Source: Chitinophaga filiformis
GTDB lineage: Bacteria > Bacteroidota > Bacteroidia > Chitinophagales > Chitinophagaceae
Assembly: GCF_023100805.1 (NCBI RefSeq)
Contig: NZ_CP095855.1
Span: forward strand, 4,877,001-4,941,000
DNA length: 64,000 nt
Direction: 5' to 3'
Below are positions 20,444 through 29,730 of the stretch, one piece after another; positions within the stretch are counted from its first letter, which is position 1, and each line of letters begins with the position of its first letter. The position numbers and the translations under genes are program-made. Below the pieces are notes generated by a model. It made no database searches and was not told where the DNA came from. It was given only the letters and a program-made list of their open reading frames with translations.

Positions 20444-23400
20444 TTACTGATCTGCCGGTAGTATGACCGTAAATGTAGCCCCTTCGTCCAGCCGTCCTTC
20501 GGCCCGGATGGCGCCGTGATGGTTCTCCACGATCTTCTTGCAAAGGGCCAGCCCGATACCTGTACCGGCATATAGCCTTCCCTCATTCAGGCGCTGAAAG
20601 ATAGTAAAGATCTTTTCTGCAAATTTCTGTTCGAACCCGATACCATTATCGCTGAATTCAAGTTTGACATAGTTGAGATCATTCTCTAATTCCGGGTAAG
20701 ACGCCCGTTCAGACGCCTCCAACCTGGTAGCCGTAATTGTGATAAGTGGCTGTTTGTCAGAGAACTTCAGCGAGTTGCCTATCAGGTTGGTAAACAGCTG
20801 TACCAATTGTGAAGGAACGCCTTTTACCACCGGAAGGTCGTTATTGCTGATACGGGCCTGTTTCTGCTCAATCAGCAGATCAAAATCTGTTCTTACCTGT
20901 TGCAGGATGGTATTGAGATCTGTGGAGACAAACTGCGCATCTGTATTGGACAAGCGGGAATAATTCAACACATCATTGATCAGCTGCGCCATACGTGCCG
21001 CGGAAGACTGGATCTTTTCAAAATAGTTGTTTACCGGTATTCCTTTCTGCAGGCCATTCTGAAGCAGTTCAGAGAATGTCCTGATCTTACGCAGGGGTTC
21101 CTGCAGGTCATGACTGGCAATGTAGGCAAACTGCTCCAGCTCCGAATTCTTACGCAGCAATTCGGCGGTACGCTCTTCCACTTTCTTTTCCAGTTCATCT
21201 GCACTATGTTGCAATATGTCAATAGCCTGCTGATGTAAACGGGAGATCCTGATCTGTGCGCGCACCCTTGCCAGCAGTTCTTTTGCAGAAAAAGGTTTGG
21301 TCAGATAGTCATCGGCGCCAATATCATAGCCCTCAATCTTGGATTCCTCTCCCGCCCTTGCAGACACCAATATCACTGGTAATGAACTGGTTGCCGGCTC
21401 ATGTTTAATATGGTGCAGGAGCTGGATACCATCCATTTCCGGCATCATGATATCGCTCACCACCAACTCCGGGGCATTTGCAGAGATCTTCTCCAGGGCG
21501 TCCCGGCCATTGGCCGCTGTATCAACTGTATATTGCTTTTCGAGCAGGCGTTGCAGATAATCGCGCATATCAGCATTATCGTCAACAACGAGGATGCGGG
21601 CTTTATCTTCCCCTTCGGGAACATTACCGTTAATACCCGTTCCATTTTCACGTCCCAGGTGCAAGGCCTCGTTGACATATGTTTCGCTCAACCCTGATGC
21701 ATACACTTCGTAGTTGTTTTCCATGATCCTGTCTTCCGGCAGGTGAGCGTTGCCCAGCGGGATCATGACTGTAAAGGTGGTGCCGGTGCCTTCCTCGCTT
21801 TCTACAGTGATCCCGCCTCCATGCAGCAACACCAGTTCTTTTACGAGCGACAGGCCGATACCGGTGCCTTCGTATGTACGGCCCTTGGTATACCTGACAC
21901 GGTGAAAGCGTTCGAACATATGAGGGATCTCCTCAGGGGGAATGCCAACGCCGGTGTCTTTCACGCGTAGTATAGCGTGGTTACCTGCCTGTTCCAGGGA
22001 CACAGTAATACTGCCCTTCAGTGTGTATTTAAATGCATTGGATAAGAGGTTGAGTAAGATCTTCTCCCACATGTCCCCGTCTACATAGGCACTTGTTGTC
22101 AGGGGGCTACAGTTTACAATGAACTGAAGTCCCGCGTGCTCTACTGCGGCCCTGAAAGTGCTGGCAATATCTTCGGTGAGCGTAGACAGGTTCACCGGGA
22201 AATAGCGTGCCTGTACCCTGTCTGCTTCAATGCGGCTGAAGTCCAGCAATGTATTTACCAGGCGAAGCAGTCGTAAAGCGTTACGGTGTGTGGCCATGAC
22301 ATGCGCTTCCTGCTCCGCGTTAAGGCTGCCTTCCCGCTGGGCCAGTAGTTCCTCCAGTGGCCCCAGCATCAGTGTGAGCGGAGTCCTGAATTCGTGACTA
22401 ATATTGCTGAAAAAGGCTGTTTTTGCCCGGTCTATTTCCATGAGCGCTTCCGCCTTTTTACGGGCTTCTTCGACCGTATGTACATTTACGATACCACCTG
22501 CTACCTGGTCGGCCACCAGCTGGAAAAAACTGCGGTACTTTTCATCCAGCTGCCGGTAAGGGCTTAAGCCAACTATCAGCAGGGCGAAGGGGCATTCCTG
22601 GCCGCTTTGAACAATAGGTATCACTAATGCCTTGTCGGGGCTGACCGTCCAGCTACCTGAAGGCAAGAGTCCGTATTTATCCTTTAACCCGTTAACGATC
22701 AGGGATTTATTTTCACGAATAACCTCATTGAACTTCCAGTCGGCAGACAGGCTGGATTCGAGTTGCAGCATTGCCGGCAGTACAGTTTCGCCGATAGAAA
22801 CATCTGTCTTTCCCGCCATTTCGAGGGTACCTGCTTTCAGGTCTGCACGATAAATACAGGCAAAGGGGAAATCGGCCGGATTTTCTTTCAGAACGGTGAT
22901 AGTCCTGCGATATACATCTTCGTCGCTGGTACTGTCGGGCAGGTGTTTCCCCAGGTCTTTCAGGGTCATCAACTGTCTTTCACCGATAATCCGCTGAGTA
23001 TCGTCCGTATTAGCGCAGATAATACCTCCCGGGCCACCTGTGTCGCCAGGCACGGGGCTATAGGAAAATGTATAATAAGTTTCTTCCGGGTATCCGTTAC
23101 GTTCCATGATCAGTAAGAGGGATTCATCGTACGTCCCTTCGTTTTCCTGCATGGCAGTTGCCGCACGGGGCCCTACCTGGTCCCATATTTCCTTCCAGAC
23201 GTCACGGGCAGGCATACCCAGCACTTCCGGGTGTTTTCCACCCAGGATACTTCTGTAAGCGTCATTATAAAGATTGATCAGATCAGGTCCCCACCAGACA
23301 AACATCGGTTGCCGGGAGGTAAGAATGATCCGCATACAGGTTTTCAAACTTTGGGGCCAGGTTTCCGCCGGACCTAGCGGTGTCTCAGACCAGTCCCTCG

Positions 23401-23470
23401 AGCGTATAAGTTCCCCCATCTCGCCACCTCCGGTGAGGAATTCAGGGATTACAGTCTTCGTTAGTTCCAT
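20444..23470 (-). CDS. Hybrid sensor kinase with two histidine-kinase modules and a central receiver
   Basis: The 1008-residue protein has no membrane segment and is probably cytoplasmic. Order: PAS-like domain (about 30-165, PMFVWWGPDLI), GAF-like region (about 185-330), HisKA with SHEFRTP (H359) and HATPase (N-box LLSNAFKY near 475, DTGVGI near 505, GTGIGL near 535), a receiver with phospho-acceptor D673 in SDIMMPEMDG and K725 in LTKPF, a coiled coil (about 745-780), then a second HisKA with SHDLQEP (H787) and a second HATPase ending in GTGIGLALCKK. No output domain is present. The likely output partner is the single-domain regulator encoded 18 bp upstream in the same operon. The signal sensed is unknown. 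Confidence 0.9.
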   Translation of the reverse strand: MELTKTVIPEFLTGGGEMGELIRSRDWSETPLGPAETWPQSLKTCMRIILTSRQPMFVWWGPDLINLYNDAYRSILGGKHPEVLGMPARDVWKEIWDQVGPRAATAMQENEGTYDESLLLIMERNGYPEETYYTFSYSPVPGDTGGPGGIICANTDDTQRIIGERQLMTLKDLGKHLPDSTSDEDVYRRTITVLKENPADFPFACIYRADLKAGTLEMAGKTDVSIGETVLPAMLQLESSLSADWKFNEVIRENKSLIVNGLKDKYGLLPSGSWTVSPDKALVIPIVQSGQECPFALLIVGLSPYRQLDEKYRSFFQLVADQVAGGIVNVHTVEEARKKAEALMEIDRAKTAFFSNISHEFRTPLTLMLGPLEELLAQREGSLNAEQEAHVMATHRNALRLLRLVNTLLDFSRIEADRVQARYFPVNLSTLTEDIASTFRAAVEHAGLQFIVNCSPLTTSAYVDGDMWEKILLNLLSNAFKYTLKGSITVSLEQAGNHAILRVKDTGVGIPPEEIPHMFERFHRVRYTKGRTYEGTGIGLSLVKELVLLHGGGITVESEEGTGTTFTVMIPLGNAHLPEDRIMENNYEVYASGLSETYVNEALHLGRENGTGINGNVPEGEDKARILVVDDNADMRDYLQRLLEKQYTVDTAANGRDALEKISANAPELVVSDIMMPEMDGIQLLHHIKHEPATSSLPVILVSARAGEESKIEGYDIGADDYLTKPFSAKELLARVRAQIRISRLHQQAIDILQHSADELEKKVEERTAELLRKNSELEQFAYIASHDLQEPLRKIRTFSELLQNGLQKGIPVNNYFEKIQSSAARMAQLINDVLNYSRLSNTDAQFVSTDLNTILQQVRTDFDLLIEQKQARISNNDLPVVKGVPSQLVQLFTNLIGNSLKFSDKQPLITITATRLEASERASYPELENDLNYVKLEFSDNGIGFEQKFAEKIFTIFQRLNEGRLYAGTGIGLALCKKIVENHHGAIRAEGRLDEGATFTVILPADQ

Positions 23471-23488
23471 AAATAAGCTGAATCAACA

Positions 23489-23881
23489 TTATTCCTTTCT
23501 CAAAACTTGCTCCAATCTTTTTGTGAGTATTGAGATACTGGGTGGCTTCACGATGTAATCTGAAGCCCCGAGGAGCATCGTTTCAGTAATGTCTTTCTGC
23601 TCTGAAGAAGTGGAGTATATGATAACAGGGATATTATTTAAATGTGAGATTTTCTTTATCTCTTTAAGGCATTCTCTGCCATTCATGCGTACCATATTGA
23701 GGTCGAGGAAGATGAAATGAGGTGTAAAGCCCCGCTCCCTGCGTAATTTAGTAAGCGCATCCACACCGTCGTTGGCGGTGATGCAATCTATATCTTCGTC
23801 TATTGCGTTGAGCGCCAGAGAAAAAATTTCCTGGTCATCCTGATCATCGTCAATCAGAAAGCAAATAATCTTCTCCTGCAT
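23489..23881 (-). CDS. Single-domain CheY-like response regulator
   Basis: The 130-residue protein is a receiver domain only: acidic pocket DDDQDD (11-16), phospho-acceptor D60 in IFLDLNMVRMNG, Ser/Thr at 90-91 and K112 in IVKPP. It is the first gene of a two-gene operon with the double-kinase hybrid sensor. With no output domain it may act as a phosphorelay intermediate or by protein contact. The second glycine of the usual MPxMNG segment is replaced (VRMNG). Confidence 0.9.
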   Translation of the reverse strand: MQEKIICFLIDDDQDDQEIFSLALNAIDEDIDCITANDGVDALTKLRRERGFTPHFIFLDLNMVRMNGRECLKEIKKISHLNNIPVIIYSTSSEQKDITETMLLGASDYIVKPPSISILTKRLEQVLRKE

Positions 23882-23941
23882 ATTGTGTCAAAACTTACCC
23901 AATATACACAAAGTTGAGTACCGATTTGTTTCGAGATCCAT

Positions 23942-23971
23942 AAAAAAACCCGGAACGCAAGGTTCCGGGTT
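23942..23971 (-). terminator. Intrinsic terminator of the thrS-infC region
   Basis: A 10-bp stem (23947-23956 with 23962-23971) has a 5-nt loop; on the minus strand it is followed by seven T residues (23942-23948). It lies 40 bp after the infC stop and separates infC from the regulator/kinase operon. Confidence 0.85.
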
Positions 23972-24011
23972 CATTTGATATAATTGCACCAAGTAAATAA
24001 AGCGTATCGGA

Positions 24012-24701
24012 TTATGCCTGCTGATCAGGTTTACCTTCGGAAGATGCTGCCGCAGGACGAGGTTCCTTCGGTTGCTGTATGCGTTCTTCCCTGGCTTCTT
24101 TTGTTTCCATTTTCTTTTTTGCGCTCTTGGGAGCGAAAATGGCGATCATACGCTTACCTTCCATGGTTGGCATTCCTTCGAGGGCGCCTACCTCTGCCAG
24201 CCTTTCGGCAAACTTCAGCAGGATCAGTTCACCACGTTCCTTAAACATGATAGCACGGCCCTTGAACTGTACGTATGTTTTTACTTTATTACCGTCTTTG
24301 AGGAATTTCTCGGCGTGTTTTGCCTTGAAGTCAAAGTCGTGATCGTCTGTATTTGGCGTAAACCGGATTTCCTTTACCTCGCTCTTATGAGCTTTGGCTT
24401 TCATCTCTTTTTCCTTCTTCTTCTTTTCGTAAAGGAATTTATTATAATCGATAATACGGCATACCGGCGGTACGGCATTTGGGGAAATCTCCACGAGATC
24501 CAGTCCCTGTTCTTCTGCCATACGCAGGGCCTCTTCCGTTCGGTACACCCCGACTTCAATATTCTCTCCTACCAATCGTACTTCAGGTACACGTATCATT
24601 CTGTTCGTGCGGTGTTCCTGTTGTTGTTCTCTTCTGAAATTGGGGTTTCTGCCCCTGTTGTTACTGTTGTTGTTAAAACTTGGTCTGGGTCCTTGTGGCA
24701 T
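24012..24701 (-). CDS. infC: Translation initiation factor IF-3
   Basis: IF-3 binds the 30S subunit and proofreads initiator tRNA. The 229-residue protein carries both IF-3 domains: the N-domain starts near M35 (VGENIEVGVY, DLVEISPNAVPPVCRIIDY), followed by a Lys-rich linker and the C-domain (EIRFTPNTDDHDFDFK, VKTYVQFKGRAI). It is longer than the roughly 180 residues of E. coli IF-3 because of an Asn/Arg-rich N-terminal extension (1-34) and a charged Ala/Pro/Lys-rich C-terminal tail. The start is a normal ATG, not the rare AUU of E. coli. Genes rpmI and rplT, which usually follow infC, are absent here. Confidence 0.95.
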   Translation of the reverse strand: MPQGPRPSFNNNSNNRGRNPNFRREQQQEHRTNRMIRVPEVRLVGENIEVGVYRTEEALRMAEEQGLDLVEISPNAVPPVCRIIDYNKFLYEKKKKEKEMKAKAHKSEVKEIRFTPNTDDHDFDFKAKHAEKFLKDGNKVKTYVQFKGRAIMFKERGELILLKFAERLAEVGALEGMPTMEGKRMIAIFAPKSAKKKMETKEAREERIQQPKEPRPAAASSEGKPDQQA

Positions 24702-24908
24702 TAAAAAAAATAAAGTTACAAATTAATAATTGTCAGTAGTCGTCCATAGTCCATGAACAATGTCTTAATGATGTATCTTCCGCCGGGCGGATTAGATCTG
24801 CAGACATGCATCTGTTGTCTATGGACTATAAAAGCAATTAACGTACCCGAAAATACAAAAGTTCAATTAGTTAAAAATATATTTTATGATCTTTTGTAGA
24901 GAAATGAC
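24702..24908 (-). other. AT-rich spacer between thrS and infC, possible infC leader
   Basis: No ORF of note lies in these 207 bp. Perfect 9-nt inverted arms occur at 24746-24754 and 24821-24829, 66 nt apart. No clear promoter or T-tailed terminator was found, so readthrough from thrS with a structured infC leader is possible. Confidence 0.35.
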
Positions 24909-26849
24909 TTATTCGAATGGTTTCCTGCTGACTACTTCCTCTTTTACGAGCGCTATAAACTGTTCCAGGTCCATTGCGCCGAGGTCGCCTTTAGCTTGTC
25001 TGCGTACCGCAACTTTGCTTTCAGCAGTCTCCTTCTCACCTAACACGAGCATATAAGGAATTTTTGCAAGTTCAGTTTCCCTGATCTTTTTCCCTATCTT
25101 CTCGTTGCGGTCATCTATTTCTGCGCGAATTTCTGCATTTTTTAGCAATTCTGCCACTTTTTCTGCATAAGCCTGGTTCTTGTCGCTGATAGGGAGGATC
25201 TTCACCTGTGTAGGTGTGAGCCACAGCGGGAATTTGCCGGCGCAATGCTCTATCAGTACGGCAATGAAACGTTCCAGTGAACCAAATGGCGCACGGTGGA
25301 TCATTACGGGGCGGTGTTTCTGGTTGTCCGCGCCTACATACTCCAGCTCGAAACGCTCGGGGAGGTTATAGTCCACCTGGATGGTACCCAGCTGCCATTT
25401 ACGCCCCAGCGCGTCTTTTACCATGAAGTCGAGTTTCGGGCCATAGAACGCTGCTTCACCGTATTCTACCACTGTTTTCAGGCCTTTTTCGGCGGCTGAC
25501 TCGATAATAGCCTGTTCTGCCAGGTTCCAGTTCTCGTCCGATCCGATATATTTTGCCCTGTCTTCCTGGTCGCGCAGGGAGATCTGGGCGGTATAGTCTG
25601 TGAAGTTCAGGCTGTTGAACACGTACAGTACGAGATCTATCACCTTGATGAACTCTTCTTTTACCTGGTCGGGACGGCAGAAAAGGTGCGCATCATCCTG
25701 GGTAAAGCCACGTACGCGGGTCAGACCATGCAATTCACCATGCTGCTCATAGCGGTACACGGTACCGAATTCCGCAAAGCGCACCGGCAGGTCTTTATAG
25801 CTCTTCGGGCTGGATTTATAGATCTCGCAGTGGTGCGGGCAGTTCATTGGTTTCAGCATGAACTCCTCGCCTTCTTCCGGCGTATGAATGGGCTGGAAGC
25901 TGTCCTTGCCATATTTCTCGTAGTGACCGGAGGTAACATACAGGTTCTTGTTACCGATATGCGGCGTTACCACCGGCATATAACCGCTTTCGATCTGTGC
26001 TTTCTGCAGGAAGCTTTGCAGGCGTTCGCGCAGCATGGCGCCTTTTGGCAACCATAAAGGCAGCCCCAGGCCCACCTTTTCAGAGAAGGTGAACAGTTCC
26101 AGTTCCTTACCCAGTTTGCGGTGGTCACGTTTTTTAGCTTCCTCTAACAGGTGCAGGTATTCGTCCAGCTCCTTCTGGGTAGGGAAAGTGATACCATAAA
26201 TGCGGGTCAGCATTTTGTTCTTCTCATTACCACGCCAGTAGGCGCCGGCAATGTTTGTCAGCTTGATAGCCTTGATAAACCCTGTGTTGGGGATGTGCGG
26301 CCCGCGGCAAAGGTCGGTAAAGTTCCCCTGTGTATAGAAAGTGATGGTACCATCCTGCAGGTCCCTGATCAGTTCCAGCTTGTACTCATCGTTCTTTTCG
26401 GTGAAATATTTTTCAGCGTCCGCCTTGCTTACTTCGCGGCGTTCGTAAGTGCTGTTCTTTTTTGCCAGTTCAGCCATCTTATCGCCGATCTTCTGCAGAT
26501 CTTCGTCGGAAATACTGCGTCCTCCCAGGTCAATATCGTAATAGAACCCGTTCTCGATAGCGGGCCCGATACCAAACTTCACGCCCGGATACAGTGCTTC
26601 CAGCGCTTCCGCCATGAGGTGAGCGGAAGAGTGCCACATGGTAGCCTTGCCGTCCGTATCTGTCCATGTCAGTAACTGCAGCGTGCCATCCGTTGTAATT
26701 GGCCGGGACGCATCCGTCACCTGACCATTAAATTTTGCGGCCAAAACTTTACGTGCCAATCCCTCGCTGATGGATTTGGCAACATCCATTGCAGTTACTC
26801 CTGCTTCATACTGACGAACTGCGCCATCCGGTAATGTAATGTTGATCAT
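24909..26849 (-). CDS. thrS: Threonyl-tRNA synthetase
   Basis: This class-II synthetase charges tRNA-Thr. The 646 residues show the N-terminal TGS domain (1-60), the editing domain with HSSAH (H73, H77), the catalytic core with MNCPHHCEIY carrying a zinc ligand, RFAEFGTVYRYE (motif 2) and HRAPFGSLERF (motif 3), and the anticodon-binding domain from about residue 545 (LPISDKNQAYAEKV). The length matches E. coli ThrRS (642). It is upstream of infC, as in many bacteria. Confidence 0.97.
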   Translation of the reverse strand: MINITLPDGAVRQYEAGVTAMDVAKSISEGLARKVLAAKFNGQVTDASRPITTDGTLQLLTWTDTDGKATMWHSSAHLMAEALEALYPGVKFGIGPAIENGFYYDIDLGGRSISDEDLQKIGDKMAELAKKNSTYERREVSKADAEKYFTEKNDEYKLELIRDLQDGTITFYTQGNFTDLCRGPHIPNTGFIKAIKLTNIAGAYWRGNEKNKMLTRIYGITFPTQKELDEYLHLLEEAKKRDHRKLGKELELFTFSEKVGLGLPLWLPKGAMLRERLQSFLQKAQIESGYMPVVTPHIGNKNLYVTSGHYEKYGKDSFQPIHTPEEGEEFMLKPMNCPHHCEIYKSSPKSYKDLPVRFAEFGTVYRYEQHGELHGLTRVRGFTQDDAHLFCRPDQVKEEFIKVIDLVLYVFNSLNFTDYTAQISLRDQEDRAKYIGSDENWNLAEQAIIESAAEKGLKTVVEYGEAAFYGPKLDFMVKDALGRKWQLGTIQVDYNLPERFELEYVGADNQKHRPVMIHRAPFGSLERFIAVLIEHCAGKFPLWLTPTQVKILPISDKNQAYAEKVAELLKNAEIRAEIDDRNEKIGKKIRETELAKIPYMLVLGEKETAESKVAVRRQAKGDLGAMDLEQFIALVKEEVVSRKPFE

Positions 26850-26857
26850 ACGATTTG

Positions 26858-26883
26858 AGCTGTTAACCTACAGCTATTGCTGT
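26858..26883 (-). promoter_or_regulatory. Two overlapping alternative hairpins in the thrS leader
   Basis: Arms at 26858-26863 and 26870-26875 (6 bp) form one hairpin; arms at 26870-26874 and 26879-26883 (5 bp) form another. They share the middle arm, so only one can form at a time. They start 9 nt upstream of the thrS start codon. E. coli ThrRS represses its own mRNA through leader hairpins; whether this is similar is inference. Confidence 0.35.
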
Positions 26884-26926
26884 GTTGCTTTTATATTGAT
26901 TTTAAATAGCCTGTAAAATCGGCTTG

Positions 26927-26934
26927 CGAAGTTA
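26927..26934 (-). promoter_or_regulatory. Possible -7 element of the thrS promoter
   Basis: TAACTTCG on the minus strand matches TAnnTTTG at all but one fixed position. No TTTG lies at the ideal distance upstream, so support is partial. It would give a leader of about 70 nt. Confidence 0.35.
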
Positions 26935-27004
26935 AGAAAAATGACGGCATTTTTGTATATCAAATGTAATGGCCCTCACTGCATTCTTACCTCATGTGGC
27001 TTTC

Positions 27005-27568
27005 TTAATAGCGTAAACTGTCTGTAACCTCCACACAGCCCAGCATTCCGTTACCAAAGTAAGGATTTTGCCGCTTGCTGCTCCTGCTGAGCCAGTAGGC
27101 GCCCCGGTCATTGAATGCCATGGGGCAATATTGCCGGTAAACGGTCTTTCCCTTCAGTCCTGTGGCCTGGATAATGTCGTACAACATATCGGAGACCGCT
27201 TCAAAACCGGCTCTTTTCCCTTCCAGGTCCTTTTCTCCCAACAACCCCGTCAGCTCGGCACTGATACTGCCCGTAGCGGTCCGGATAGCGCCCAGTTTTG
27301 CGGAATCCATCTGCAGTGTGCCCAGTGGAAGGCTATCTATATGCTGCCGCAGGATGGCAGCCCATTTGTCGGTGTAGGTAGCATTGCCCTGCGACAGGCC
27401 ATCGGTCAGGTCATAATAGGCATCCATGGTTGTTTGCAGTGAATCATAGAATTCGGTGGCATAGGGGGCCTTCAGCGGACCATTGTCTGCCTGTGTGGCG
27501 ACAGGCGCCTTGGCGGCTTCATTGCAGGCAAGGAATGCGGTGATAACCAGAATTATAGCTGACCTCAT
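27005..27568 (-). CDS. DUF3347 domain lipoprotein
   Basis: The 187-residue protein has a lipoprotein signal with Cys15 (AFLAC). The C-terminal half carries the DUF3347 pattern YCPMAFNDRGAYWL (C148, M150) and PYFGNGMLGCVEV (C178). DUF3347 is also found attached to CusB-like metal efflux adaptors, so periplasmic metal binding by the Cys/Met residues is a reasonable guess, but no efflux gene is adjacent. It is divergent from the ABC-F gene. Confidence 0.75.
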   Translation of the reverse strand: MRSAIILVITAFLACNEAAKAPVATQADNGPLKAPYATEFYDSLQTTMDAYYDLTDGLSQGNATYTDKWAAILRQHIDSLPLGTLQMDSAKLGAIRTATGSISAELTGLLGEKDLEGKRAGFEAVSDMLYDIIQATGLKGKTVYRQYCPMAFNDRGAYWLSRSSKRQNPYFGNGMLGCVEVTDSLRY

Positions 27569-27589
27569 GTTTTATTTTGCTTTTGCGTC

Positions 27590-27597
27590 CAAAGATA
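27590..27597 (-). promoter_or_regulatory. -7 element of the DUF3347 gene promoter
   Basis: TATCTTTG on the minus strand is a perfect TAnnTTTG and leaves a leader of about 15 nt. No TTTG is evident at the -33 position. Confidence 0.5.
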
Positions 27598-27652
27598 ATC
27601 GAAACAGTCGATAGAACTGCTCACCAGACTATGGACTCTCCTCTAAAAGCAC

Positions 27653-27660
27653 TACCTTTG
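27653..27660 (+). promoter_or_regulatory. -7 element of the ABC-F gene promoter
   Basis: TACCTTTG is a perfect TAnnTTTG located 22 nt before the ATG at 27682. It supports that start over upstream TTG or ATG codons, which would precede the promoter. The -33 box is not recognisable. Confidence 0.4.
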
Positions 27661-27681
27661 CACCTTCAATTTAATTTAGCA

Positions 27682-29730
27682 ATGCTAATCGCACTACAGG
27701 ATATAACTTTTGAGTTTGGCGCAAGGGCCATCGTTGAAAACGCTTCATGGCATATAGTACCGGGCGACCGTGTGGGTCTGATCGGATTGAATGGTACCGG
27801 TAAATCTACCATCTTACGCGTGATCAACGGCGAGTACACTGTTTCGAAAGGAAGTGTCAACAAGATCAAAAACCTCTCCCTCGGGTTCTTCAACCAGGAC
27901 CTGCTCAGCTTTGAATCTGACGAATCTATCCTGAATGTGGGCATGACCGCCTTTGAGCAGGCCATCAAACTGGAAAAAGAACTGGAGCGCATCACTAAAG
28001 AACTGGAAACGAACGAAGAAGAAGCCCTTCTCATGGAATACGCTGATAAGCTCCATGAATTTGAGGCCCTCGACGGTTACAATATGCGTCATAAGACCGC
28101 CCAGGTACTGGAAGGCCTCGGTTTCTCCACAGCCGACCTGGATCGCCCCTACAGCCAATTCTCCGGGGGCTGGCGCATGCGTGTGCTGCTGGCCAAACTG
28201 ATCCTGCAGCAACCGGATGTGCTCATGCTCGATGAACCGACCAACCACCTTGACCTCCCTTCCATCGAATGGCTGGAGAAATATCTTCAGAGCTACAATG
28301 GCGCTGTGATCATCGTATCGCACGACCGTTATTTCCTGGACAGAATGGTCAACAAAATAGTAGAACTCTACCAGCAGCAGTTACACCACTATGCGGGTAA
28401 CTACGAAGACTACGAACAGGAAAAGGACCTGCGCCGTGAAATGCAGCAGCGTGCCTACGAAAATCAGCAGGACTATATCCGCCAGCAGGAACGCTTTATC
28501 GAGCGCTTTAAGGCCAAAGCATCCAAGGCCGCGCAGGCACAGAGTATTGCCAAACGCCTCGACAAACTGGAAAGAGTGGAACAGGTAGACAATGGTCCAT
28601 CCAAGATCCGTATCAACTTCACCCCTGACAGGATACCCGGTAAGATCATCACTACACTGAACAACGTAACCAAACGTTTCGGTAAGCTCACCATCCTCGA
28701 AGGAGCCAGCGCTGAGATCAACCGCGGCGACAAAATAGCCCTGATCGGTGCCAACGGTAAAGGTAAATCCACCCTGCTCCGTGTAATAGCAGGAACAGAA
28801 CCAATGGAAGGCGAGCGTATCGGCGGACATAACGTCGTACCCAGCTTCTACGCCCAGCACCAGCTGGAAAGCCTGGACCTGAACAGCGAGATCCTGGACG
28901 AACTGAAAAACTTCGGTAGCGGCCGTACAGAAATGGAGCTCCGCGCCCTTCTGGGTTGCTTCCTCTTTACAGGAGATGACGTTTACAAGAAGATCAAGAT
29001 ACTGTCCGGAGGTGAAAAAGCCCGCGTAGCACTGGCGAAAACCATTATCAGCCAGGCCAACTTCCTCCTGCTGGATGAGCCTACGAACCACCTGGATATG
29101 AACTCCGTACAGATGCTGATTGATGCATTGTCGCAGTACGACGGTACCTACGTACTGGTATCCCACGACCGTTACTTCGTGAGCCAGACAGCCAACAAGA
29201 TCTGGGAGATCGTAGACGGAAAGATCAAGGAATTCAAGGGCACCTATGCCGAATGGGAAGAGTATAAAAAGCGTCAGGCTGAAAATGCCAGACAGCTCGC
29301 CTCCGCCGACAAGAGCGCCAACGATGTAAAAAAAAAGGACATAAAGAACGAGCGGCCAGCAAATAATAACGCCACCAACAACAGCGGTAATAATAATAAC
29401 AACAGTAACAACGGCAACAACAATAATAAGAACGCAGGTAATACCAGCAATAACAACAACAGCCAGCAAAAGAACGCTCCTATAGACAAGGAGAAGCAAA
29501 AGGAGTTGCAGAAACACAAACGTCAGTTCCAGCAACTGGAAGAGCAACTGGCCCGCCTTAATGAGAAAAAGGCTGCCCTGGAAACTTCCATGAACGATCC
29601 GCAGACCTATTCCGATAAAAAGCGCTTCCAGCAGCTCGAATCTGAATACGCGCTATTGGGTAAGGAACTGAAACAGGTGAATGAGGATTATGAGAAGGCC
29701 TTCGAAAAGCTCATGGAGCTGGAAGGCTAA
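27682..29730 (+). CDS. ABC-F family ATPase, Uup/EttA-like, with Asn-rich linker
   Basis: The 682-residue soluble protein has two ABC domains and no membrane segment. Domain 1: Walker A GLNGTGKST (35-43), signature FSGGWRMRVLLAK and Walker B VLMLDEPTNHLD. The inter-domain linker is rich in Gln, Arg and Lys. Domain 2: GANGKGKST, LSGGEKARVALAK and FLLLDEPTNHLD. The second half ends in a low-complexity Asn-rich stretch (about 559-598) and a C-terminal coiled coil (about 605-682) like that of Uup. ABC-F proteins act on ribosomes (translation factors or antibiotic protection) or in DNA-related roles (Uup). The ATG at 27682 fits the family N-terminus. An A9 run at about 29328 lies just before the Asn-rich part. 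Confidence 0.9.
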   Translation: MLIALQDITFEFGARAIVENASWHIVPGDRVGLIGLNGTGKSTILRVINGEYTVSKGSVNKIKNLSLGFFNQDLLSFESDESILNVGMTAFEQAIKLEKELERITKELETNEEEALLMEYADKLHEFEALDGYNMRHKTAQVLEGLGFSTADLDRPYSQFSGGWRMRVLLAKLILQQPDVLMLDEPTNHLDLPSIEWLEKYLQSYNGAVIIVSHDRYFLDRMVNKIVELYQQQLHHYAGNYEDYEQEKDLRREMQQRAYENQQDYIRQQERFIERFKAKASKAAQAQSIAKRLDKLERVEQVDNGPSKIRINFTPDRIPGKIITTLNNVTKRFGKLTILEGASAEINRGDKIALIGANGKGKSTLLRVIAGTEPMEGERIGGHNVVPSFYAQHQLESLDLNSEILDELKNFGSGRTEMELRALLGCFLFTGDDVYKKIKILSGGEKARVALAKTIISQANFLLLDEPTNHLDMNSVQMLIDALSQYDGTYVLVSHDRYFVSQTANKIWEIVDGKIKEFKGTYAEWEEYKKRQAENARQLASADKSANDVKKKDIKNERPANNNATNNSGNNNNNSNNGNNNNKNAGNTSNNNNSQQKNAPIDKEKQKELQKHKRQFQQLEEQLARLNEKKAALETSMNDPQTYSDKKRFQQLESEYALLGKELKQVNEDYEKAFEKLMELEG

